64,000 nucleotides of DNA from Haliotis asinina (Eukaryota; Mollusca; Gastropoda; Lepetellida; Haliotidae), in assembly GCF_037392515.1 (NCBI RefSeq), contig NC_090291.1:38711001-38775000 (forward strand). Direction: 5' to 3'. A model generated the notes under the pieces. It saw nothing but the letters and a program-made list of their open reading frames with translations. It was not told the origin of the DNA and ran no database searches. Both the position numbers and the translations under genes were made by a program. Position 1 is the first letter of the stretch, and every line of letters begins with the position of its first letter. Positions 32,608 through 42,823 of this stretch are shown here, piece by piece.

Positions 32608-35600
32608 ATGGCTGACGACGAGTCCCGGCCTCGCTTCACCCTGTACTATACTCCAACATCGTTCTACTCCCATAAGGTACTGTATCTTAATACAATAAGA
32701 GTAGGTCGTTATTTATAGTTGATGTTACTTCAGTCGTTGCTTGCCCACCTGGTGTTTTAAAACACCTCCGGTTTACAGACTGCACCAGCTAGGTCACGAC
32801 GGAACTTTATATATGACTGGATCACTGTATCCCCAGATGAACAAGATTGGGTTTTTTAAAATTTTACTTAAATCTGTTCGTTTGTTTATTTGTTTTTTTT
32901 CTTTCCTTCGTTCCTACTGACATGGAGGTAGAATGACATGTAGACCGTGTGGTACAGTCAGGTAGATGGAAGTTGGAGGGCAGGTAGACAGTGTGGTACA
33001 GTCAGGTGGAAGGAGGTAAGAGGACAGGTAGACAGTGTGGTACAGTCAGGTGGAAGGAGGTAAGAGGACAGGTAGGCCGTGTGGAACAGTCAGGTAGATG
33101 GAGGTAGAAGGACAGGTAGACGGTGTGGTACAGTCAGGTGGATGGGATAGAAGGGCAGGTAGATAGTGTGGTACAGTCAGGTAGATGGGGGTAGGAGGAC
33201 AGGTAGACAGTGTGGTTCAGTCAGGTAGAAGGGTAGAAGGACAGGTAGACAGTGTGGTACAGGTGGATTGGGGTAAAAGAACAAGTTGACGATGTGGTAG
33301 AGTCAGGTTGATTGAAGTATATGGTCAGGTAGACAGTGTGGTACAGTCAGGTGGTAGAGGTACGACAGGTAGACAGTGTGGTACAGTCGGGTAGACAGAG
33401 ATAGAATGGCAGGTAGACGGTGTGATACAGTCAGGTAGCCGGAGGTAGAAGGACAGGTAGACAGTGCGGTACAGTCAGGTAGACGGAGGTAGAAGAACCG
33501 GTAGATAGTGTGGTACTGTCAGGTAGACGGAGGTAGAAGGACAGGTAGACAGTGTGGAACAGTCAGGTAGATGGAGGTAGAATGGCAGGTAAACTGTGTG
33601 GTACAGTCAGGTGGGTGGGGGTAGAAGAACAGGTAGACAGTGTGGTACAGTCAGGTAGGTGGGGATAGAAGGACAGGTAGACAGTGCGGAACAGTCAGGT
33701 AGACGGAGGTAGAAGAGCAGGTAGATAGTGTGGTACAGTCAGGTAGACGGAGGCAGAAGGACAGGTAAACAGTGTGATACAGTCAGGTAGATGGAGGTAG
33801 AAGTACAGGTAGGCGGTGTGGTACAGTCAGATTGATGGAAGTAGATTGTCAGGTAGACAGTGTGGTGCAGTCAGGTAGTAGAGGTAGGATAGGTAGACAG
33901 TGTGGTACAGTCAGGTAGACGGAGGTAGAAGGACAGGTAGACGGTGCGGTACAGTCAGGTGGATGGGGGTAGAAGTGCAGGCAGACAGTGTGGTACAGTC
34001 AGGTAGATGGAGGTAAAAGGGCAGGTGTGGTATAGTCAGGTTGATTGAAGTATATGGTCAGGTAGACAGTGTGGTACAGTCAGGTGGTAGACGTACGACA
34101 GGTAGACAGTCTAGTACAGTCAGGTAGACAGAGATAGTCCAGTGGAAGTAGATCGACGGGCAAATAGACGGTGTGCTGCAAACCCGATGGATAAGTATGA
34201 AAAATGATATATACATCTCATTACCGTTTGGTTGGTCTTATTAATGAAATGACAGTGTCACCTTATTTTCAGTAATGCGCCAAAATCAACTGAAGAAAAC
34301 AAACGTACAAGAGTGCTTAAAATAATGGAAGAAGGTACTCCTTCTAGCTGAATGCACAAGCACCAGACGAATATAGATGCCATGCATCAACCAAATATAT
34401 GGTCGTGCATGATGCAGTGACACATGCAATATCCTGCTGGACGATCATCAACATATGATGTTAAATATGTTGCCACGACAACGGGTAATAAAACACTCGT
34501 TCAAAAACCACTCAGCAGTTCTGTAACGTGATCGAGTAATTTCGTGAATTCTGACACCTCGTGATTAGGCCGTGACTATACTTCCTTTGTCTGATTATAC
34601 ATATGTGATCTATGGCGAATTATTTCTTATAGTTGGCTTGGAAGGTGGTTCTGTCCTATGATGAATGTTTAGACATCAGTTTTCATGTGAATGTATGGTT
34701 GTAACAAAAACAACTCTGGCGGGATGTTGGCGTCGTGACGTCATGATAGAACAATGTTTCATTGTGAAATGGATCCCTCCTCATTCTTCATTACTCTTTT
34801 GATGGACGATTTCTTTTTTATATAACTCAGTGTAAATATGTCAAATATTTGTCATTCGCTAGGTTTACTCAGTTGAATATTTTTGAATATATTGAAGTTG
34901 GAACTAATGGCACGAACTGAAAAAATGTTTAAACTATTGACATGACGTGTCGTTGACGTGATTCTGAGAATTCACTAGACGTACATATACCAGTAAAACT
35001 GTTCAGCTGAACGTCATTGCATGTTATTTCTATGAATTACATGCATGGTTCAACTGAAAGAAAGTATGAGAGTCGGTAGATTCAGGAATAGAAGTAGAAA
35101 GAACAGAAGTATGTGGAGTCATATATTGACAGATGCTGATGGCTGACATGTAATGACTTAATACAATAGCAGGTGTTAACGACACACACGTGATGACACA
35201 TGTTGACAGGCGATGATGACTCACATGTGATCATACATTGGCAGGTACTGATGACTTATGTGATGACATATGTTCACAAGTGATGATGACTCACTTGTGA
35301 TGACATAATATTGACAAGTGATGACTGATATGTGATGACATGTTGACAGGTGTTGATGACTCACATGTGATACCACATGTTGACAGTCATTTATGACTGA
35401 TATGTGATGACATGTTGATAGGTGTTGATGACTGATATGTCATGACACATATTGATACGTGCCGATGACTGACATGCGATGACCTATATATTGACAGGTA
35501 CTGATGGCTCTCTATGAGAAGGGAGAACTGTTTACGGAGAAAGTAGTGCACCTGGGAAAGGGCGAGGGGGTAGCTAGGTGGTACATGGAAATCAACCCTG

Positions 35601-38600
35601 CGGGACAAGTGCCCGTGCTGGGAGACAGGGGCAAACTGATACCTGAGTCTGAAGCCATCATCGATTACATCGACAGGGAGATTGCAAATGGTTTGTGACA
35701 ACTGTATTCACGTATTTAGGGGACAGTTGTAGTGCTGTAATCTTAGGAAATAACCCTTTTTTTCCTCATCAAGAAGTGTGATATTTCCAGAAATCGTGCA
35801 GCCATGTGTGAATATTTAAGCTTTATGTCAGAATATATGTCAGCTTGGATAAAAAAGGTATATGACGCGAAAAATGTTGTAATTACTACATAATTTCGGG
35901 ATGAATGTCACGATTTTCTCTCTGAAAGGCATTAGTGTCAATGACTCCTGATATAATAAATAGAGACCTCCATACAGAATGTCATTGTCTAAGTCATTGG
36001 ACTCGCTGACCTGTCTCAACTGAAAATGTCAGCGCCCCCAATAATGTACTGATTAAACTATTCCACGGCTATTACTGTGCACAGATGAAGTTTGTTACGG
36101 TGTTATATAATATTCAGACATACAAATATGCCAAACTTGAACTTTGAACTTTGAAAACATCGGACGAAGAACCGGAGAAAGACACATTGTTTTGCATGAT
36201 GGTAATGTTTCATTTTCAGAACCCAAACTCGTTCCGTCGCCAGACTCAGACCTTGGAAAAAGTGTTGACAAATTCCGAAAACTTTTAAAACAGACCCCCG
36301 TAGAGGTCCTCACAGGAGGACTGATGTATAACCCCGAGATGGCCCCGGGGGGCACCTGTTCCCCAACCCATAAGGCAGGTGAGGCAAAGGAGGAGAGAGT
36401 CTCAACTGTGATAGATCTTTAGCCATCACACAAACATACCGGGCTTTTTTTCAGTATACAAGACATGCATGCTTCGTGATTGTTATGTTAACATAATCTA
36501 CAAGGTATTAAGATTCAGTATTTTATTCAAAGAACTAGGCATGTTTTATGATGGGTGCTCATGAAACCACCAGATATCATGTTCCAGTCGAGAGGTACTT
36601 GCTTCTGTTATCATGGTTCTGTTTCTGGAAATGAATTGTGAAGTGTTTTTTCGGTGACGTTTCACAAAGTTTGGAATTACTGAGTTAACACAATGATGAA
36701 CAGATACTAAGCCACCATAATTATACATTAACCATACATATTATCACCACAAATTTTAACCCTACTAATGCCCTTGGCTATTTACACATGTACATTACAC
36801 CAAATATCAAAAGGTTACTTATTAGTTGAAGCAATTTTGACGACATTCTCCAGATTGTTCCGGACGTGGTATAATGTACTAAATGGAATCAGTGCTTTGT
36901 GATATCAGTATCATAACATAGTCACTGAGTACTGAGGACTAGTGATCCAGTTCTAGGTCATATATTGTTTCAAACGATTGGTTGTAGGATACATCTTGGT
37001 ACTACTAATACACGGTGTAGTGAGATTACTGTTTTACACCACTTTTAGTAATATTCCAGCAATATAACGACAGAGGACTTCACACGTACTTTCACAAATC
37101 AAGTTGAATCGGATCCGGATCTTCGAGCTTCCCTTAAACTAGTTAAATAATTGGCAGTGTACACGTGGCTGTTAGACGTATGAAGGTTCTTTTGCCAACT
37201 GAGATACCGAAACACCGGAAGTTATCCTGGTTACTACCGCATACACTGACGCACAGTGAGCACGTCCTTTCGTCACCTTAGACAGAGCAACAACAAGTAT
37301 CATATAGTAATTTAGTATGATACGGCAAGGGATTCGAACCAGCGAACATTAAGCTAAAAGGCAGATTCCCTATCCCCATGACAAACAGTGGCGTTAAACT
37401 TGGGAGACATCTTCAGGAAGAAATGACGTCAAGCCGTGGGACATGGATACGTTACAAGCAACCAACAAGAAACTCGAAAATACTGATATTATGAGTCCGG
37501 ACCAGATAATCCCGAGACTGATATCATGAGCACCGATTAACACAATTGAGACACGATAACATGAGTCAACCTAATCTGTGAGTCAACCAAGTAAATAAGT
37601 CTGAGCACCGGATCCCGTTAGCCGCCTCTTCCGTCATGCATGGGTTACTGAAGACCAATTATCGATGAGCGGAGCCAGAGCAGTTGGCACTCGAATCGGA
37701 GATCCGTTCGATAATGATCCATAGTTCCTTAGCACACTGTGAGCGCGTTGGCTTTGTGTAAGCTGGCAAACAGTAACCTGTGTTGTTCAAGAAGTTCAAC
37801 AATCATTAATTACTATAGTGTTATTGTGTCAATACTTCCACTGTTTTCACAAACATGTATCAGGGTCCCGATTAACACAGCATTCGTAGCGCTACATTCG
37901 TATGATAAACTATAGAGTTACGACATCTCGTAACGTTACGAACTCTTTGTTGACCCTGGTAAATTAAATCGGGAGGGCGGTGCCGTTATAATATTCCGAA
38001 TACAATCGTCATTGTACACAGTACTAACGGATACACATTCCGTCCAATCTATAAACGTATTTATTTTCGTGTACGTGGTACAGGGTTTAATAACACGTAG
38101 ATAATCATACAACTCAAAACAGCCAGCAAAGAATATATTTGAGAAAGGTTTTGAAACTTTTGAAAATACACTAAGCTATTTACGAACTTCTATCAGGGGC
38201 GGTGGTGATTACTAATACATGTATTGCCTAGTGGTTACAGAGTTCGGTCTTCACGCCTAAAGTCTTGGTAAAGTTTCGCAGATGGGTACAATGTTTGAAG
38301 CACATATCTGGAGTCCTCCTTTGTGATATTGTTGGAATAGTACTAACAGCGGCGCAAACTAAACTCACTCACTCACTCACTATCAGGGACAACATGATAT
38401 TTTCTGTTTTATGGATACTGCTTCTCCGGAATTTTTTTACCTAGTTATATATTTTGAAACGACCGAAAATTTATGATTTACTCGAGGCAGATATGTTTTT
38501 GTGTGTTGTTTATGCTATAAAATTTATAATTTCACACCCAGAAAGAGATGAATATTTCATACAACAAGAAGCAAAGCTGACAAAAATGGCGGAAGAAGAG

Positions 38601-39713
38601 GTCGATTTGAAAGAAGCCTACCTGAAAAAAGCAGCTGTGGTCAAGGCCAGGTCACAGGTAGTGAGAGACCAGTCACGTGTCCAGGCCGCCATTGACGCAG
38701 TACATCCGGTGCTGGACGAAGTTGAAGATCAGCTGTCCAGGACGAAACAAGGTGAGAAGTTGAAGAGTATTTGACTGTTATCTGAGTGTGACAATGCAGA
38801 GTACACAACAATTTGATTAATTGCTAATCTCTGTCAGGTGGGTGTATGATGGATATTTGTCTTTAAAATACCGTGATAAGTTTGCGTTAGAATGCTTGTT
38901 ATGACCTTATTTATTTGTTAAAACCTCTAGATTTAGTTTTCCATAGTGTCAGAATTGTTTCTGCAGATAAGGCTCCCAGAGGCGTTTCAGAATCATGTGA
39001 CTGGATACCAAATGATTGCATAGTATGGGTCGAAGAGAGAAGAGACGATATTACTCAATGCGGGCAATAACGCATTATAGTAGCCCGTGAAAACTGGGTT
39101 AAAATTTATCCTCAGAAATCCATGTTTGTTGTAAGAGACGACTAACGAGATCGGGTGGTCAGACTTGCTGACATGGTTGGCACATGTCATCGTACCCAGT
39201 GTTTAGGTTGATGATCGTGCTGTTGATCACTGGATTATCGGTTCCAGACTCGATTATGTACAGACCGCCACCACATGGCTTGGATACTGAATGTGGCGTA
39301 CAACTACATTCACCCACCCACTCACTCACTCACTATATATACTGACCAGCAAAAGAGACCCAAGTCTGGCTTTTTTTGTCAGGTTCTTAAATAGAAGATA
39401 TAAATAGGAACGCTTATTTTTCTGACATTTCATTTTTTCGAACATTGCGTTTCTTATGCTCTTCAATCTGACAATGAGCAACTGTTCAGGTGCGGAGGGC
39501 GAGAACTGGCTCTGTGGGAGTGGCTTCACGGCAGCTGACATTAACCTGGTGGTTCTACTGAAAAGACTCACGAAGTTAGGGCTCTTCTCTATCTATTGCT
39601 CCAGCAACAACCGGAAGTCTCTGTGGGACTACTGGGAGAGGGTGCAGAAGAGGCTGCCCTTCATTAAGATCACAGAAGTTGAGAAAAATTATTTGAAGCT
39701 CTTGCAGAAATGA
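32608..39713 (+). CDS. GDAP1-like: GDAP1-like glutathione S-transferase-fold protein, copy 1
   Basis: Member of the GDAP1 family (ganglioside-induced differentiation-associated protein 1), GST-fold proteins which in vertebrates sit in the outer mitochondrial membrane and affect fission and redox balance. Exons: 32608-32676, 35498-35690, 36220-36378, 38542-38751, 39490-39713; phases 0,1,1,1; 284 aa (human 358). N-terminal thioredoxin-like part: RFTLYYTPTSFYSHK, then WYMEINPAGQVPVL with cis-Pro P62 and ESEAIIDYID (E73, S74). Exons 3-4 carry PKLVPSPDSDLG and the helical alpha-loop region (DLKEAYLKK, VLDEVEDQL). Exon 5 carries WLCGSGFTAADINLVVLLKRL, the family's GST-C signature. It stops right after the GST-C fold, with no hydrophobic tail anchor. 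It is the most divergent of the three copies: acidic N-terminus MADDESRP and an ordinary start context (accATGg). Its intron 1 holds a long 44-bp minisatellite. Family assignment is strong; enzyme activity is unknown. Confidence 0.92.
32922..34145. repeat. 44-bp minisatellite in intron 1 of GDAP1-like copy 1
   Basis: About 27 diverged units with consensus 'acaggtagacagtgtggtac' then 'agtcaggtagacggaggtagaagg'. Some units are shortened, as in 'ggtagtagaggtaggatagg'. Confidence 0.9.
35125..35505 (+). repeat. ~37-bp minisatellite ending on the exon 2 splice acceptor of copy 1
   Basis: About ten degenerate units of the form 'ttgacaggtgttgatgactc' plus 'acatgtgatgaca'. The last, 'ttgacaggtactgatggctc', contains the real acceptor (AG at 35496-35497) and the first codons of exon 2. 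Earlier units carry decoy 'ttgacaggt'. Confidence 0.75.
37480..37660 (+). repeat. Family B repeat (copy 1 intron 3)
   Basis: 'gatatcatgagcaccgatta', 'cggatcccgttagccgcctc' and 'catgcatgggttactgaaga'. A separate fragment ('tagtaatattccagcaatat') is near 37045. Confidence 0.6.
37859..37964. mobile_element. Palindromic MITE-like element (AGGGTCCCG family)
   Basis: 'atcagggtcccgattaacac' and 'actctttgttgaccctggta' form the inverted ends. The interior ('gtagcgctaca', 'cgtaacgttacga') is itself palindromic. Confidence 0.5.
38191..38388 (+). repeat. tRNA-derived SINE (family A) with target duplication
   Basis: SINE at about 38199-38380 flanked by the direct repeat TATCAGGG (38191-38198 and 38381-38388). 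Head 'ttgcctagtggttacagag', body 'gtgatattgttggaatagta', tail (CTCA)n. Located in intron 3 of copy 1. Confidence 0.75.
39108..39338 (-). repeat. Family B repeat (copy 1 intron 4)
   Basis: 'tcgggtggtcagacttgctg', 'gatcgtgctgttgatcactg' and tail (CTCA)n. Confidence 0.68.
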
Positions 39714-39934
39714 TGAAAAGTTGTGCACACCAGGAGGCGCTGGAAAGAGGCAGCGTAAGGAATGTTAGTCAATGCCCGAACATATTTAGATACATGTATT
39801 ATGAACGTGCTCGCTTTTTCACACGTGTTAATCTTTATTGAATCGTCCTCAGAATAGAGTTTAGTTTATTACAAGGCACATCACTTGCACGACAACGGTA
39901 TTAGAGTGTATACCAAAACGTCACACCATTATGT

Positions 39935-39940
39935 AATAAA
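39935..39940 (+). terminator. Poly(A) signal of GDAP1-like copy 1
   Basis: AATAAA 222 bp after the stop codon at 39713; the first canonical signal downstream. Confidence 0.55.
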
Positions 39941-40092
39941 GAACTAGTCACCCTGTAAAGTTTCCTATCTTTATTGTTACTAACTTCTAAAATGCCAATC
40001 ACGACAATTGTCAGAATGAACAGCCAATTACAGCTGAATCTAATCATCACGGCTACTATTTCTCTATTTCTTTGTTGGTTAGTTTCTTTTTA

Positions 40093-40272
40093 ACACTGCA
40101 ACCGACAACTTTCCAGCTATTTGACGCCGGCCTGAAAATAGTGAGTCAATCCAATGATCAACAACATGAGCATACACCTACGAAATCAGGATACGATGCA
40201 TGTCAACCAAGTCAGCGAGTCTGACCTTTTGATCTTGTTAGTCGCCTTTTGCGTCCGGATCGCCACGGCTAG
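40093..40272 (+). repeat. Family B repeat
   Basis: 'caatgatcaacaacatgagc' and 'caaccaagtcagcgagtctg'. Confidence 0.65.
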
Positions 40273-40631
40273 ACCAGTAAAACTCAGTTTGGGTGCACTG
40301 TACGCATCAAGGTGAATGTAACGGATCAGGACTGACAAAGTATAGTTAGGCGGTAACGTTCCTTGAGCGATACGTTAACATTTTAAAAGTAAGTGTTCAC
40401 TCTACACAGGATCCTGCAACACGTCCTTATTTCAGAAAGTTACACATTTTTTTCATTGGTTATGTCTTTATTTTGTTTTGTTGCGGGTTTTTTTTCAACT
40501 GCTGAAAGACAGAGAAAACAAGGGAGATTATCTAATGTTATGCCACAGGTGCAATAATGGCACGTGGCATGTCATGTTGTGAGTGAAATTATGACATGAA
40601 TTATCATATGTTTGTTTGATTAACTCCGCAC

Positions 40632-41013
40632 ATAGCAATTTTCCTGGGACGGTGTCTGGTTTTGGTTTGGTTCTGTAACGCCGCACTCGTCACTTTTCCT
40701 GGGACGGTGTCTGTTTTTGGTTTGGTTGTGTAACGCCGCACTCGTCACTTTTCCTGGGACGGTGTCTGTTTTTGTGGTTTGGTTGTGTAACGCCGCACTC
40801 GTCACTTTTCCTGGGACGGTGTCTGTTTTTGGTTTGGTTGTGTAACGCCGCACTCGTCACTTTTCCTGGGACGGTGTCTGTTTTTGTGGTTTGGTTGTGT
40901 AACGCCGCACTCGTCACTTTTCCTGGGACGGTGTCTGTTTTTGGTTTGGTTGTGTAACGCCGCACTCGTCACTTTTCCTGGGACGGTGTCTGTTTTTGTG
41001 GTTTGGTTGTGTA
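40632..41013. repeat. 55/57-bp minisatellite with dimeric order
   Basis: About seven units of 'gccgcactcgtcacttttcc' plus 'tgggacggtgtctgtttttg...gttgtgtaac'. Units alternate between 'tttttggtttgg' (55 bp) and 'tttttgtggtttgg' (57 bp). The array runs directly into a family B copy. Confidence 0.88.
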
Positions 41014-41215
41014 ACACTCACCTGTATGGCGGCGGTCTGTGAATAATCGAGTCTCTACCAGTCAGTCCACTGATCAACAGCATGAGCATTGATCTAGGCA
41101 ACTGGAATAGGATGACACGTGTCAACCAAGTCAGCAAGCCTGACCATCAGATCCCGTTCACCAACTCTTACAAGAACGTGTTGCTGGAGATTCTGCCCGG
41201 CATCTTCATGGGTTG
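41013..41215 (+). repeat. Family B repeat abutting the minisatellite
   Basis: 'tggcggcggtctgtgaataa', 'gatcaacagcatgagcattg' and 'gtcaaccaagtcagcaagcc'. Confidence 0.7.
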
Positions 41216-42609
41216 AGGAATCGTGTCATGTTGTCAGTGGCATGACATGCTGTGTGTGAAGTTCACGTGTCGAATCATAATTACGTGTTGAGAAAAGGTT
41301 GCAAAATTATAAATTATTTTTAATTAAGTATAGGGCATCTATCATTTCCTTAATTAAAATTTTATGCATGTTGTATCTCTGAAGTCTTTCTCCTTCCTGA
41401 GAGAATGATGACAATGTGACACTGTGTCATTATCGTGATCCGAAGATGTGTGCAGTGAAAGTGTGTCGTTGTAGGTTCCCTTTTACGAGGATTGTTATCG
41501 TTTGTAAATCGAAGTACAATGCACTGCAACTTGAGTGATTTATGTCTTATCTTGAAGAAGAAATACAACAGGAATATATATAAACCGTGAGTTTGAACAC
41601 AGGAAAGGTTGTGTTCTAGAAGCAATAATACCCAACATGCGTATGCGTTGAAGAGTATGTGTCGGTGTGTGTGCGTGCGTGCGTGCGTGCGTGTGGGTAA
41701 CATCAGTCAGGATGACAGCACGAATCATCTCTTACTGAGGTGCCTCAGCTTGTTTTGTTTATAATAATTGTTTTCAGCAAAACCTGGGTCAGAAATCTGC
41801 AGTGTATGTGCGTATGAGCGCGCGTGTGAATGTGGGGGTGGGGTTACTTCAGATAGTCGATTTTGAAACGACCACACCATCACTAGACTCTTTATTCGTA
41901 ATTTAATTATAATAATTTATTCAACAGCTCAACTGCTAGTAATAATCTGGAGTAGGTTAGGTCACAGAGCGCATGAATGGCTGCCGTTACACACTTGATT
42001 TACATCGCTTGACACTGTAACATGAGATTCTATAATTCTTGGGTGATTTACCGCTATGCTTAACCTTGATTTTATACCGTTAAGCACACGCGTGACAAAG
42101 TCATACAATATACTGTACCCTGAAGTTAAGCGAAGCTTTGCGAACAGGCGTGTGCAGGTCAGTGCTGCTTTTGACGGCCCGTGTCGGCGGGACCGAACAA
42201 TTGTGGAGGAGATAATGTAACGAGTGTGGGAAAGTGATCGTTTCATTTGCAGATGGGCATGTTGTACATACAATGTACAGTGACCTTCTAGATTGGTATT
42301 TGATTGGATATAGATGCAAAAACAATGTTTATCGTGATTGATTGATGCATTTATGAGTTTTAAGTCCTGTTTCGTTTAACTATTCCTCTTTTAGATGTAA
42401 CCTTGGTCAGCTACGGTTACAGGTTGCTCGTCTTCTTAAGTTCCTAAGCGATTTACTCGTCGTTACGTTATTATGATACGCATTTGTGGTTTCTGGTTGA
42501 TCAATATTATCATGGGTGTATGTTGCATCAGTTAATTGTAGGCAAAGTGGATTTATTAGCCAAATATTGGAGTTGGCCCGCCTTTACCCGGTCCGGACCG
42601 CGTTCTAGG

Positions 42610-42815
42610 TCATTTCAGGTAACCTTGACCTTAGAATGATAGCACAATAACCAGGCGTCATCAACTACGTGATAGGCGGATGACTTGATACATACTTGAA
42701 AAATCTTAATATATCCTCGACTATGGTATCGGTGGTGAAACGGGTCACAGGCAGTGCAGCCTTGTTTGTGACACGACAATATATCTTCTGTTCGCCGTTT
42801 ACCGGATTCTCCAAG
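42610..42815 (+). promoter_or_regulatory. Promoter block of copy 2, shared with copy 3
   Basis: Blocks such as 'cttgacctt.gaatgata', 'gaaacgggtcaca.gcagt' and 'gtgacac' occur in the same order in 51180-51332 upstream of copy 3. The duplication therefore included the promoter. TGACCTT is a nuclear-receptor half site (AAGGTCA on the other strand). Confidence 0.5.
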
Positions 42816-42823
42816 ATGGCGGC
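42812..42823 (+). promoter_or_regulatory. TISU / YY1 element at the start codon of GDAP1-like copy 2
   Basis: CAAGATGGCGGC is an exact match to the mammalian TISU consensus SAASATGGCGGC, which is both a YY1 promoter site and an initiator that works with very short 5' UTRs. It covers the ATG at 42816 and decides the start. Confidence 0.65.

Larger units (their letters stand above)
39714..42815. other. Intergenic region between GDAP1-like copies 1 and 2
   Basis: Three kb holding the copy 1 poly(A) signal, two family B copies, the 55/57-bp minisatellite, a GTGC microsatellite near 41665-41695 and the copy 2 promoter. No gene is recognised. Confidence 0.6.

Noticed and set aside
40620-41017. Repeat open frames on both strands
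   Set aside because: By-product of the 55/57-bp minisatellite.
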